Shown in pieces: positions 34,611 to 46,799 of a stretch of 64,000 nt of DNA. The stretch lies in contig JAANYP010007949.1 in NCBI GenBank assembly GCA_020465985.1, positions 36,328-100,327 of the forward strand. Direction: 5' to 3'. The translations under genes and the position numbers were made by a program. This stretch comes from Centrapalus pauciflorus (taxonomy: Eukaryota > Streptophyta > Magnoliopsida > Asterales > Asteraceae). Each line of letters opens with the position of its first letter. Within the stretch, counting starts at the first letter, position 1. The notes under the pieces are model-generated. The model was given only the letters and a program-made list of their open reading frames with translations. It ran no database searches and was not told the origin of the DNA.

Positions 34611-35290
34611 TGTAGGTCCCAAAAAGGTTTCCCTAGTGAATTGTTCTAAGTTGTAGAGCAGGGGGGGAGGGGGGTGAATACATCAATTTAAAACTCAACA
34701 CTCTTTTCTCAATGTTTGTGTATATTATTAACAAGTGTTAATTACGAACAAGCTGTAAGGTCACCTACCTACGGATCCAATCTTGACGCGACACCATCTA
34801 ACGAGTGCGGAATCCTTGTTAGTTGCTTAACGGATTGATCACACACACGAAACACGGAGACTAACACGATGATAGACGTAACAACGGACGTCCTGACACG
34901 TGAATCTCTCCAAGAACACTCTGCTAATCGCGCACAAGTTCGTAATCGCCTCACACACGAATTTCTGCAAAGATTCTTAATCAAAACTGATTAAACCTTA
35001 ATTATAACCATTAATCTCGAACATAGGCATGGACAAGTTCGAGAAGGCCCAATCCCACGAACTTGTCCTCCATAAGTTCGAACCATGGCTTTGAACTTAT
35101 TCCAGAACTTGTCTTTGAACTTGTTCTAGAACTTATGTTTGAACTTATCTTTGAACTTAAGTAAAACATATATACAATTAATATCAAACATATATGAAAC
35201 ATATGTATTAATGTGCAATTACGAACACTTGGACTATTACAAAATATCATCTATACTTAGACTGCTATCGTCACACAGGATACACTAACA
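34611..35290 (-). mobile_element. Sirevirus LTR shared by B2 and D
   Basis: On the minus strand this runs from TGTTAGTGTATCC to GGGACCTACA, 680 bases. The B2 extra ORF and polypurine tract lie on its upstream side and the D primer site and gag on its downstream side. It therefore serves as 3' LTR of one unit and 5' LTR of the next, as in tandem retroelement arrays. Its first 500 bases resemble the B1 LTR, with repeated AAGTTC/GAACTT boxes and TATAATTAAGG. Its last part resembles the family A LTR tail, including the poly-C tract. Confidence 0.8.
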
Positions 35291-35292
35291 GA

Positions 35293-35301
35293 CTCCCCCT
35301 T
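35293..35301 (-). promoter_or_regulatory. Polypurine tract of Sirevirus B2
   Basis: The minus strand reads AAGGGGGAG, two bases before the LTR start at 35290, identical to the tract at 28746-28754. Confidence 0.85.
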
Positions 35302-35333
35302 GACAATAGCTTCTAACTAGATATACATTTTGT

Positions 35334-38319
35334 CTAAGTACTAGGTCTATTCATAATACTACCTGCATATAATCCCTGCTCTATACAAACCCTTACAACT
35401 TTTTGGAACTTCCTGCCTTCAGATCTCCAGCCTTCATGAAAGAAAATTGGCTGATCATGAATTTTTTGCAGGTCATCCTTGGATAGGTTGATTAGGTGCA
35501 GCGGATCGTATACTTTCAAAATTGTCCTCTCTTCTTGATCCTCCATTACTGCTTCAGCTTTTTCGTTGTCTATGAACCACCACTTCATGTTTGCAAGAAC
35601 ATCCTGTGGCATAGACTTCAACGGAACCTTCTTTAAGCATCTTACTGGTTTGTAAACCATCTGAGCCCAAGGTTTCCCAGTATGCGGATCTATTCTCGTC
35701 TCGTCTTTTACTCTCTTTCCCGATCTCGGCTTCAGCCTTTCAAACCTTCCAGATCTACCCTCCCTTCTGATAATCTTTGCAACAATTTCATCATAAGGGT
35801 CATCTCCTAGGTTAATTAGATTCATCCATGCAAGCTCTTTCACCTCACATTTGGGCAATGTAATAAAGACTTTTAATGTTCTCCTCAGATACTGAAGCCC
35901 ATCTCTTCTTTTAAGAACAAAAATCTGCAATTCCCTGTCGAAGAACCAGCTAAGGATACCTCCTGATAGCTTTCTTGGATTTGGCTATCTCATTTTCTTC
36001 TTTACAGCTAACTCAGTCTTTTTCTCTTCCTTTCTAAACTATAACCTCATCTTCTCTTCTTTCGATTGTTCCCTTTCAGCTGTATCAGATTCTGATTCTT
36101 CTATAGATGCTGAGTTAATCACATCTATGTCTACCACATTCTGATCATTATTCACGTATTGCTCAGTGACAGGCTGCTTTGGGATCAACACCTCATCAAC
36201 ATTATCATCCTCATCTTCTACTACTTCATCATCTGATTACCAGTCTGTTACTTCTTCTGGGACGAACTCCCCTTCTTCAAGATCTTCCTGATCAATTCCA
36301 AACTCATCCTCATCGTCAAGATCTAACAGAGCCTATATCATCTCTTGTTCAACATCTTTTGACGCTTCTCCCATACTTGAAGAACTAGGCTCCCCCTGAA
36401 CGATTGCTTGCTGAGCAGTCTTTTGTGAAAGATCTGCTAGCTCACTTTCTTGTTGTGCACCTGGATCATCGCTTTCCTCATCGTCTCTTCTAACTCTCCT
36501 CAGTTGATCATCTCTGCAGCTACTCTCCCCCTGAGCTCGGAGATCTTTTATTATCTTCTCAATGAGAGTTTGCATAGTCAAAATTTGTGCTTGTTGAGTT
36601 CTCAGCTCTGCTTGTTGATCTACCACAGTTGTTTGTAATGCGGCATTCTCTTGATCCAAGTGTGTATTATGTTGTTGCAGCTCTTTTACGGCTGTTGAAA
36701 GTTGGTAAATTAGTACTGTTTGGAAGTCCACTTTTCCTTTCAACTCTGTAAACCGCTGATTTTCTGTGAATGGAGTCGAGGTAGATGGAATGGAGGTGGA
36801 TGTATATGGAGTTGCGGTTGATGATGATGGATCAGCCGGTAACACAGATGGAGAAGCTGAAGTGGATGGAGCTCCCTGCATGAATCTATGCCTTTTCGCC
36901 CTATGCCTAGGAACAAGTGGAACTTCTTCTTCAAACTCAGACTCTTCGGCCTCTTCATCACTAATTGTTGGCCTTGGCATTCTCCTTCTGCTAACAACTA
37001 ACCTAGATCCATATCTTCCAATTGTGACATCTGAATCTTCACCTTCAGAACTAGATTCGGATGCAGACTTGGAGGCGGTCTCGACGTGACCCTCAGCCTC
37101 AGTCTGATCCCTAGCAATCTCTTCTTCAGCATTAACCTTTGTGTCTACAAGCTCGGCATCAGAGGGTTGTTATTCATCTATCTCTTTAAAAATATCATGC
37201 ATATCAGCCGGAGGCTCCAAAATATCTTGAACTAATTTGCAGCAATATATTGCTCTGCAGTAGTTCCTTGTGCCCAAATCTCTTCCAGAGTTTGCTCCCT
37301 CTGGTCATATTGTGGAGCCGAACTAGATGGGCCAGCAGCTTCAGATGATGGTCCAGCAGCTGTAGTGGCTGGTTGGGAGCGAGAGATGGTTCTAGCAGCC
37401 GGAGTTCTTCTAACCGGTGCTCTTCTCTGTTGTTGCTGCTGTTGCTGCTGTTGTTGCTGCTGTTGTCGATGTTGCTGTTGTTGTTGCTGCTGTTGGGGTG
37501 GGGCTTCACCAATCCAATCTTCACCTTCCGGGGCGACAAATCTGGATCTATGACTGCACCAAACAGCGGTGCCACTTGGGGCCTGACCTGCTCAGCCGTT
37601 CTCGCATTATGGGTCTGGCAGTTAGCAAAGATCCGTTTGTCAATCAATGCTACGCCACTTTGGTCGGGTAGTGGCGGCAAATTCGGCCAAAAATGGCGGA
37701 TAATCATCATTACAAATCTGGGATACATCAAGAAACGTTCCCTTGCCGGAGCTGTGATCTGGTGCACAAATTTCCCGAAAAACATCTCTGAAAAGCTGAA
37801 CTTCTTGTTATACACCAACGCAATCAACACAGACTGCAATTTAGACACCATCGTGTCAAAACTTTCATTCTTGGGCGCGAAGCACACCATTATCACATGA
37901 ACAAGATACCGCCATTAGCCAATCAATCCACTTTTAACATATGACGCCTTCGTAATATCTTGCGCATATCCCATCCTCAAAAATGTTGCTTGCCTTATTG
38001 GTAAAGGAAAATCTATAGGGCCTGCTTCTTGGTCCTCAGTGCCCAATTTTAGAATATGCCTCAACATATTAGCTGAAAACACAATTGGTTGACCAGCTAC
38101 TCTTGTACGAAGCACTGTAAGGGTAACCGAGCAGTCTACTTGAAGATGCTCCCAAAATTGTCTCACATACGTCAAGGTAATTTGCAAATGAGTAAGTGCA
38201 TAGGAAACTCGAGACTGCGTCAGGAATTCGATCATCTGATGATAAGGCTGGGCTTCTGGCGACTGTAGATCCACAGCCATGACCATATTATGTTTATTAT
38301 AAAATGCACGGTCTCCCAT
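35334..38319 (-). pseudogene. Sirevirus envelope-position extra ORF, copy B2
   Basis: Homologue of the B1 gene at 25713-28708, in reverse. Start ATG 38319 (MGDRAF, KHNMV, MIEFLTQSRVSYAL, TYVRQFWEHLQVDC). It shares a Gln tract (37425-37500), the RHRAKRHRFMQG patch, a coiled coil near 36780-36540 and the C-domain (GDDPYDEIVAKIIRREGRS, KVYDPLHLINLSKDDLQ). Differences from B1 are widespread, so these are separate old insertions, not arms of a recent inversion. A Trp-to-stop at 37915 and frameshifts near 37540, 37200, 36330 and 35930 inactivate it. The acceptor-like TGTGTGCAG just upstream of the ATG is conserved. Confidence 0.75.
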
Positions 38320-40302
38320 ATCTGCACACAAAATCACCAATCAACAATTAGAAATTAAAATTAAATTAAATTAAATTTGTTAAATTCGAATTTGCATAAC
38401 TTCGAACTTGATTAAGTTTGAAGTCCAACGCATTCGAACTTGGACAAATTCGAGATTATTAAAAGGCATTCGAACTTAAAAAAATTCGAGGCATCTATTC
38501 GAACTTGACTGACTTCGAACTTATAGATATTTCATCAAGTTCAAACTTTCTGACAAGTTGGAACCTGAAGAACAAATTCGAAGTCGGTCACTTTCAACTT
38601 AAAAACCATGATTTTGACCCTATTTGACTTAATCAACCGTGTAACATAGTCCTATTAGGTTCTAATCTAAGTAATGTATCAGTTATTTGAAGTTTTATCT
38701 TTAAAACTTTTGATTTTAAATCACCTAGTTTCAAATAACATAACTATCAAATAAGATCGATTTTTGCTACAATAATGTCCTAAACTACACTTACTTAGTA
38801 TTTTGATGATTACTCTACTCAGGTATACGTGTATGTTCAAGAAATAGTGGAAAAACTTCGAGGAATAGGACGAAATTCGAAATACGGTATGTTCGAGATC
38901 GCCTAAGCACAAGTTTGAGAACACAAATTCGAGGGTAGGTGTCTTAAATGAAGTATTGATGACCTATTTATATCAACTACCTTCGAACTTAGCATATGTT
39001 CGAACTTCCAGCAAGTTCGAAGGTAATTTCGAATTTGTCTGGATTTCGAACTTAACTGAAAATTCTTGAATAAAATCCAACTTTTTCATGTAACGGAATT
39101 TTTTCAATTTTGCAAAATCATTCAGACTAAGCAACAGATTTTCACGCAATATTTGTTTCTTCAACCAATAAAGCATCCTAGTGACTTTGACCTTTATCCT
39201 ACTTAAAGTAAAGTAAAATAAAATAAAATGAACTAAAATAAAATAAAATAAAGTAAAAATAAAATTAAAACTACTCAAAAGTACTTTAAAAATTACTACC
39301 TATACAACAGAATATTTTTGCGAGAAAGTCAAAAAAGGTTCAATCAGATAGCGATGTCAAACGCACTTTTAGTATTTCACTTTCACACTTTGAATTTTTT
39401 TTTATTCCTTTGGTTGTTTGTTGTGATATACATTCCAAGTCGATTGTCGGTATAATTTTCCCTTTAAACATTTAACACTTTGGAAATTCCCTTGGCCTTT
39501 TTATTTATCAAGAAACTACCTTACATGTCCCATACTTAGATATACTTCTATGATCAAGGCAGACACACAATGATTATAACTTTTTGGTATTGCAAATTTT
39601 CTGTAAAAGGCAAACGTCGGACACAGTTCTGTATTTACATACAACAGAGTGTCTTAGTTTGTCTTAGAGTTCCTTTTAAGTTAACAAGACAGCGGTGACA
39701 GGTCTGTACTTACGTATAACAAAGCGACTTTTCTTGCTAACTTGAGTCAAACCGGAGGTGACAGGTCTGTACTTACGTACAACAAAGCGACTTGTTTGGA
39801 CTCCTTCTTTTCAAAAATTTTCTTTTCTTTCCTTTAAGATGTATTTTAATGTTGCTATACATCCCCCAGAAAATTTGCATACCTCATTTAGAATCATTGT
39901 CTATATGTCTCTAACATAGAAATTAAGATCATTTGGTCATACATCTAAGTTAGTTATGTACACATATGACTTTTTCTTGATTATTTTATTAGCTGTTAGG
40001 ATTTCCGTTGTGTTTTATGCCTACCAATACATCGAGCACGAAAGTGTATATCACTTAGAATTTATGGTGCATTATGTGTGAAAGCTCAACACTTAGAGTT
40101 TGTTTAGATTGTGCTAATTTTCATCACTTTGAACCTATGATTCTAAGACTTAACTCATTTTTCGATATTCTCTTTTTTTTGAAATTTTTTATGATTTTTA
40201 AGATAAGCTAATAAACTAACATACTAATTTACTATAAATGGAAAGAAATCTACTAATCTACTAACTTACTGTCAAAAAGAAAGAAAAACTACTAAGGTCA
40301 AG
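38320..40302 (-). other. Sirevirus B2 spacer between RNase H and extra ORF
   Basis: Counterpart of 3758-4350 plus 24215-25710. On the minus strand it carries three hairpins (39768-39781, 39705-39718, 39630-39643) and TTCGAA box clusters (39060-38980, 38930-38860, 38600-38380). TATAAATAG lies at 38964-38972, a GTAAGT donor at 38794 and an acceptor at 38322. No other coding domain seen. Confidence 0.6.
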
Positions 40303-40710
40303 TTACTCTGGATTACGCATACCATTTAGTTGAACTAACAACTCAAAGCGTGACTTATCAAAAGTTTTAGTGAATGAATCTGCATTATTATCTTCCGTTG
40401 CCACTTTTACCAGTTTTATTAAATTCTTTTCAGCACAATCACGTATGAAATGATGTCTTATGTCTATGTGCTTTATTTTACTATGTTTAACTGGATTATT
40501 AGTTATAGCAATTGTAGACTGATTATCTATCCTAATGGGAGTATGAGTGTAAGTCAAACCGTAATCCCGCAATTGTTGTTGTATCCACAAAACCTGTGAA
40601 CAACAACTACCAGTAGCTACATATTCAGCCTCGCACGTTGACACGGCTACTGAAGTCTGTTTCTTGCATTGCCAGGATACGAGCCTCCCTCCAAGGAACT
40701 AACAACCTCC
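40303..40710 (-). pseudogene. Copia RNase H C-terminal half (Sirevirus B2)
   Basis: The minus strand encodes FLGGRLVSWQCKKQTSVAVS, then STCEAEYVATGSCCSQVLW, IRIDNQSTI, KIKHIDIRHHFIRD and NADSFTKTFDKSRFELL, the standard second half of copia RNase H, ending at a TAA at 40303. The frame from about 40644 is intact. Everything upstream (integrase, RT) is missing because the element is cut at about 40710 against the family A LTR. It overlaps the part deleted from the B1 copy. Confidence 0.88.
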
Positions 40711-40713
40711 AGT

Positions 40714-41679
40714 TGTTGACTGCGGAAAGGTTCAAGCTGAGATGACAGATACAACAGATGTTCAATTAATCTAAGACACACCCAGACTAGATACAATGAA
40801 TACACTCACTAAGAAGAACTCATTGATTTTACAAGACACAGATAGACAGGTTGAATAAGAATAGCTTCGACACACGTTACTGTTTTATTCAAGCAGACTT
40901 GCATGCATGGAAACACACTTCAATGCACGATATGAATTTCTCACTCCTGGTTATCTCACAATCCTTAGAAGCTTCCTTTTATACCCTCACTGAGAATCTC
41001 AATGAAGCTTCTTCATTGGACGATGAAATATTGGGATGTCTTTTCAAAAAGACAAAACAACTTTTCTGCACATTCTGATAAAGCAGACTTGTCTTCATGT
41101 GGCAGAATCTCTGTCTTTTTCTTTTTGTCTCTGTTGCATAAGGCTTTAACCAAAAGAGGAATGTCAACTTTGCATCTTTCTTCTTTTGTTAAGGCCATTT
41201 TGATATAAGAAATGGTCTGTCACCCATTTCAAATATCCACTTTGTCTTCATGTAACAGAACAGCGTAGGCAGCTTTAGCGTCTTCTGTTTTCCACTTTGT
41301 AAACTGATCTTGTAGTCTAAAACAATACATGAGGACTTTGAAACATATTCCACAAAGTGTTTAGCCTGTTCACAAAGAACAGGTTCTGTTCACAAAGAAC
41401 TAAACACTTAGAATTTGTCCAAGCTGCTCAACAGAATAGAGCAGCGTAGACAGTTAATGTCCAGCGTGTTCAGCAGATAGAACAGCTTGGACAATCTGCC
41501 TTTGTTGCAACGAATGTAACAGGGTAAACAACTTTGACTTATATTGCAAATCACTTTTCAGGTTTCAATAAGCTTTAACATGCCTTAAATTATACCTTCA
41601 AGTGCATCAAACAGGTTGATTAAAAAATCTCCCTCTAAGATGTAGAGCAGGTTTGACTGAGGCCTTTTTGTGCCTAACA
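40714..41679 (-). mobile_element. Sirevirus family A LTR, U3-side fragment
   Basis: On the minus strand this starts TGTTAGGCAC at 41679 and follows the complete LTR at 48702 for about 960 bases. It includes paired CTGTTC/GAACAG palindromic boxes (41365-41400) and the TATAAAAG region near 40980, and is cut at about 40714. Together with 926-1433 it brackets the B1-D-B2 complex. The two fragments overlap by about 360 bases of LTR, so they are not simply one LTR split in two. Confidence 0.78.
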
Positions 41680-41875
41680 TTCGTATTTGGTACATTTTCC
41701 TAATTCGGTCCCAATACCTGATTGGCACCGAAAACCCGGTCCCGGAACTGGAACTGAATGGGTACCATATAAAATTAATTGGTTCGTTATTCGGTTTTTC
41801 ACAACTCTTTATTCGGTTTTGGGATTTTCGGTTTCGGTACCGGTTCTGTACGATCCAGTTTTGAGCTCACCCCTA
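41680..41875. mobile_element. hAT miniature element, right half
   Basis: ACCGGTTCTG-type subterminal motifs mirror 446-590 and end in GCTCACCCCTA, the inverted partner of 428-438. The element is interrupted at 41679/41680 by the LTR fragment. Confidence 0.75.
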
Positions 41876-41883
41876 CGTTAAAC
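41876..41883. repeat. hAT target-site duplication, right copy
   Basis: CGTTAAAC, identical to 420-427. Confidence 0.8.
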
Positions 41884-42244
41884 TAAAGGAGAGATTGATT
41901 TATGACGATGTATTTACTCATTAATTATTATTTTTTATATATTAGTATTTTAGATTTATAGAGACTTCAAAAATAGCAAACTTAAAAAAATATAGATATG
42001 ATATTTATATGGTACTCGAAGATAAAGTAAAAGTTTTAGTAACGATGTTAAAGTTATAAAAATTTATTGTTAATAAGTTATTAATGAACAACATGGTTGA
42101 TTTATATTAGAAGGATAATATGTGAAAAAATTTTAAAATTAAGTTTATTATTAAAAATTCCATCAAAACTGGTACTCTTTTTTTTACAAAACAACTTTTT
42201 TCGGTTTTCTGAAAACTGAATGTCAGGCGTAGGGCGCAGATTTT
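41884..42244. other. AT-rich flank, no gene seen
   Basis: Continues the DNA of 1-419 across the hAT insertion. AT-rich, with a poly-T near 42179. No supported feature before the TTCGGTGTT repeats. Confidence 0.45.
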
Positions 42245-42262
42245 TTGGTTTGTCTTCTACCT

Positions 42263-42405
42263 CCATTCGGTGTTGCGAATTACGGATTGAAACTTTTTCA
42301 GTGTGTTTTTTTTGTCATGTTCGGTGTTCCCAGATCCCGAATGGTAGGCTTTTACAGCTTTTTTGTCTTCTTCGGTGTTCCCAAGCCAAAATGGCAGGCT
42401 TTTAA
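42263..42405. repeat. Three degenerate TTCGGTGTT units before the PMD gene
   Basis: Units near 42265, 42318 and 42371 share TTCGGTGTT(C/G)C followed by CGAATGG..GGCTTTTA-like sequence, spaced about 50 bases. The core matches the core of the array at 46917-47712 on the other side of the PMD and PB1-like genes. Confidence 0.5.
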
Positions 42406-42554
42406 TTGCCCACCCGTGAACTCCCACTCCCCTATATATAAGAAACTTAAACATTATCAATATTCATAACCTTCTTAAACTTAAACATTATTTGTATTTC
42501 CATATTCCACTCTCTATATCTTTATATTTTTAAACACATACTTTAATTTCTATA

Positions 42555-43878
42555 ATGGCTGGTCAAGAAGAAATATTTGTTGGGCCAATTAATGGCGAGC
42601 TATTGCTTTTTAAATGAAGAACATCGGGCGTTCGAGTTATTTCAATTGAACGAGAACGATCCCGAACAAAACAAAAAACTTGGCACTCCATTGGATGTTC
42701 GTCGTGGCAATGGAAAATTATGGAAACATCTGAAGCAGCATCCGATACCGGAGTATGTAATGACAATTATCGAGGATGCCGGTTTTCGTGGAATTTTTTA
42801 ATGCGGATACCATAAAATTGATTGGCACTTGATCACTGCTCTTTTAGAGAGATGGCGACCGGAGACCCATACATTTCATCTTCCTACGGCGCGAGACTAC
42901 CGTTACTCTGGAAGATGTACAAGTGTTATGGGGATTGATAGTGGATGGAGATGTCGTAACTGGTGCTGATCTTAAGCTTACTTCCCAAGAAGTTAATAAC
43001 TTGTGTCTAACTTATCTTGGTTTCATGCCCATGGAGAACCAAGTATCTGGGTTGTTTGTGAGGATGAGTGTTTTAATGACAGAAATCCAACAAGCGTTCC
43101 GGGGTGGTGATGAAGGTCCTAAACATAGGGCCCGTGTGTATAATATGTACATACTAGGAGGTACATTGCTTCCGGAGTCTGGAAATCGGGTACCTTTACA
43201 TTTACTTGGAAATTTAATTAATTTGAATCGTCGCAATTGACTGAGTTGGGGTAGTGCTGTCTTGACACGATTATATCGAAGTTTATGCCACGCTACAAAT
43301 CCCGTCACACAGTATGTGTATGATCCACTTTTATTGTTACAACTTTGGGCTTTGGATAGAATTCCTGCTATCCGCCCTGTAATGACAAGACCGCAAAACA
43401 ACGTTGTCTTTCCTTTTGGTGCAAGGTTAGTATTTTTTAGTTTTACATTATTGTTACATTTAAATTTAAATTTATATTTAAATTTAAAATTTCTTTTGTA
43501 GTATAATATTTTACAGCTTAGTTGTAATTAAATACAAATATATTAAGTTTATTTTATCAAGCGAAAGTACGTGAATTAAAAATAGATTTTACTGTATAAT
43601 ATATTTAAATTTAGTTATACTTAAATGAAAAAATATATTAAGTTTATTTTTTTAAACCAATTGTTATATATTTCATTACAATGTTAAGTTTTCATTCAGA
43701 CCAGAAATATAAAAAATAAAAATGTATTACGCTATGAAATAATTAAATTAGAACATATAGCAATTTATGCATTTCTAAAAATTATAAATATACTGACCAT
43801 TTAAATATAGTAGAAAACGAATAATAATTTTAATGATGATAATATTAAAACATAATCTGAAGATAATAGTATACATAC

Positions 43879-43938
<60 letters not shown>

Positions 43939-45263
43939 GTTGTAGTTATCCAAATAATTGTTATTGGTGGCGTCTAGGATAGTCTGATCGGGTTTGGTCG
44001 TTGGATATTCGAAAGATATTATATAGAAAGAGTCCTGCCTCCCCGACTGACCTGACTGGCCATTGTAACTTTTATTTAGGATAACTACATAACAAATGTG
44101 ATAACTACATCGGGTTTCAAAATTGAATATTGAGTAGATATGTAATGATATAGATGGAGAGGGAGTCACAGCTTCGCTGAAACCGGAGCACATTGTTTAA
44201 AAGCTACTCGCTACACTCTAATGATATTAGAAAATAATGAGGTATATTATTTTGAATTCAAGCTTTACATTTTTAAACTACAAAAGTTATGAACCACACT
44301 TACTTGTTACTCTCTGTTATGTGCTAGTTTAACTGGATACCATATGTTGAATTCCTGCCTCATCTACACGTTGATTGTAGAAGTGGTTTTCAATCTTGTA
44401 AATGCAACACATATTTAATATGTTGAGAGATTGTTGAACCACACTTACCGAGCAAGGTAATGAGACAATTTAATATGGTACAGACCATCCCGTCAAACAA
44501 CTTATTATTTACATCTGATCAGCACAAAAAGGTGCACAAAATCAACTGGGTGGGTAAGAAAGTTGATTGACTTAGTAAGTACGGAAATTATATTCAACAG
44601 TAGCATTCGAGACATGAAAATATCGTCAATGGTATTTTTTCTCAAATAACTTTAATGCCAGTATTGAATATAATAGATGGTACTTTCAACGAACGGTTAA
44701 TCACATTCGTCCTCGATCAAGTGGTCGTCTAGGGTTCAAAAACATTGCTGGATCTAGGGATTTAGCGGTAAGCCATTTTTCATTAATTGAATCATTTACA
44801 TTCATATAAAGAAATTATTGACTTTATGTAATAATATATATTGTCTTAATAGTTTAAGGGGCTGAATCATTTGTATAACAATCTAAGTCAACAGGAACGC
44901 TATGACACCGAACAGTACATGGATTGAGCTGGGGGTAGTCGTCGTTTAGACATGTCATATTGGTATTTTCCTGTTGATTTTAGCAACTATCCTGGGGCAA
45001 CCTATCAATCTGGTTCCGGTGCAATCATATCAGTTCCGCATCGTCTTATCCCAGATTTGAATTTGAATGAAGAAGATGTGTCGTAAAACGTTGATGGAAT
45101 AAGTCCAGGCTGGATTCAACGAACTCTTAAAGATAACCCATCCTAACCTGAATTTGAAATGACAGAAAATCCAACGCCACAAAGTACCATTGCTTCTAGA
45201 CCTGATCGACACCCTAACAGACAACAAGGCCATCATTGTAATATTTGTCCTACTCCCCCTTAA
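42555..45263 (+). pseudogene. Plant mobile domain (aminotransferase-like) gene remnant
   Basis: Encodes a protein of the plant mobile domain family (MAIN/MAIL1-like, also annotated as phosphatase 7 long-form homologue). Members occur as host genes and inside transposons. Exon 1 (42555-43425) shows the typical order LWKHLKQHPIP, DWHLITALLERWRPETHTFHLP, VTLEDVQVLWGL, NMYILGGTLLPE, LSWGSAVLTRLYRSLCHAT and VTQYVYDPLLLLQLWALDRI. It ends at donor GCAAG/GTTAG. Exon 2 (about 44325-44767) keeps NMVQTIPSNNLFTSDQHKKV. A clean 85-base intron (44768-44852) leads to exon 3, ending at TAA 45263. Stops at 42801, 43240 and in exons 2 and 3 (two Trp to stop), plus frameshifts near 42575 and 42900, show decay. 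Confidence 0.8.
43866..43938. repeat. (ATACAT)n microsatellite
   Basis: Hexanucleotide tract of roughly eleven units inside the presumed first intron of the PMD gene. It makes a spurious Met-Tyr frame on the minus strand. Confidence 0.9.
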
Positions 45264-46174
45264 TGTATGATGTGAAAAAAAACATTTGTATCGTATTGTC
45301 ATATTTTCAGTTATAAATCAGTGGTTGAATTTTACAGTTGTTGAAATTGTTTAAAGTTGTTTTTAGACAAATATCCCTTTATTGTATGTATTTTATAAAT
45401 CAGTGGTTGAAGTTTATGTTATCATGTCTCTAAGATTCCTTACCATGCAAAATCTAGACTTTATAACTCATTCTATTTAAAATATAACTAAAATTTATAA
45501 AAATTCAATCAAAAAGTTTAATTGAATAAATCTGTCCTATATTTTAAAACTTACATTCTTAGCTTATGCTAATTCTATTAAACATTTGTATCGTCTTGTA
45601 ATATTTTTCAATTATAAATCAATGGTTGAATTTACAGTTGTCGTATTGTAACATTTGTATTTTACATTTGTATCATATTGTAATATTTTCAATTATAAAT
45701 TAGTGGTTGAGTTATAAATCAGTGGTTGAATTTATAGTTGTTGTATTAAAATTGGTTTTTCGCACCAACATTATTATTTTAAAGTTTTAAGATATTAATG
45801 TCTTAAAATAAATGTCTTAAAATAGTTTCAACAATTATTTATAAAAATTATGTCATGTTTTATTTACTATAAGATATTAAAATTAGTAATTAACCAATTA
45901 TGTGTTTGGATGATCAAATTTCCAAATTTATAAAAATATGTCATGTCTATTCAAATTTAAAACAATTCATTCTAGCAATACTTGATATTTTTAAGACAAA
46001 ACTTATATTGATATTAATAAAACCACATTTCGACTTATGTTGACCCAACATTGGTAATCAAACATGCTAACCCTGAAGACAAAGTACAATAAGATGCTAA
46101 CAATCAAGAGAATATACAATAACATGATAACCAATAAGACAAACACATACAACCACAAACCATTCAAACTGAAT
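45264..46174. other. AT-rich spacer, nothing recognised
   Basis: AT-rich, with diffuse repeats of CATTTGTATCGT..TTATAAATCAGTGGTTGAATTT type words at 45290, 45590 and 45670. These suggest local duplications but no gene. Confidence 0.5.
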
Positions 46175-46799
46175 CTAATTGCTAGATTCACCAAATCCCT
46201 CATCATCTCTAGTAGACTCAACTACCTCCTCATTATTCTCTATCCTACGATAGAGGATAGACAATTCCTTCAACCGGTTGTGCTCAGCCCGTGGTAGTCT
46301 TGGTGGATCATACATATTATGCAGTTTCACATCAGAAATGTAAATTGATATCAATTTATGTGTGGCTGTACTATTCAGCAACCAATTCCAATGATAACCA
46401 GCATCTAATGGATGTAGATTTGAATCCAAAGAAACACCAGTTACATGGTAGTAAAACCATTTGTTTTGATACCTTGGAGGGTATCCTAAAGCTTCTTGAA
46501 GAATGTCAACTTTGAACCACCATTCATTAAATTGATTTATTTTAACGCAATGAACGTAATGGATTTTGCCATTGATTCTCGACCTGACTTATTTGTGAAA
46601 ACTCCGTTTACATGAACTTTTAAGCTAAAGACATCTTGAAACTCATCTGTTAAAGTGAAACTATTTATAGATGCATAAAATACTCAAAAAAGTTAAATAT
46701 AAAAAATTAAGAAGATAAACTACCGTAATGCTCAAGGTCAGGTTTCGGATCTTCTGGTCTAGAAATGTACCAACTTTTAGTTCCTGCACTTGAACTCAT
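46175..46799 (-). pseudogene. PB1-like domain gene, decayed
   Basis: The minus strand starts at ATG 46799 (SSSAGTKSWYISRPED). A 77-base GT-AG intron (46723-46647) follows, then VFSLKVHVNGVF, a frameshift, and NGKIHYVHCVKINQFNEWW, LQEALGYPP, FYYHVTGVSL and HKLISIYI, ending at 46175. The order of G-x-V-x-Y, D/N-x-F-s and LGY-containing blocks resembles the PB1-like domain common in plant proteins and at the start of some Mutator-like transposases. The identification is by pattern only. It lies between the PMD gene and a MuDR-type fragment, in opposite orientation to both. Confidence 0.4.

Noticed and set aside
37365..37900. Plus-strand frames with poly-Cys or poly-Leu
   Set aside because: Antisense readings of the Gln tract in the B2 extra ORF.
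1434..40710. A single recent giant palindrome
   Set aside because: Arms share gene order but differ extensively in protein and LTR sequence, so they are separate insertions.
42160..42244. Terminal inverted repeat of a Mutator-like element
   Set aside because: I looked for a long inverted partner up to 48701 and saw none; the right end is probably lost to the Sirevirus insertion.
43801..44193. Minus-strand frame with a long Met-Tyr repeat
   Set aside because: It is the (ATACAT)n microsatellite read through; no domain, inside a presumed intron.
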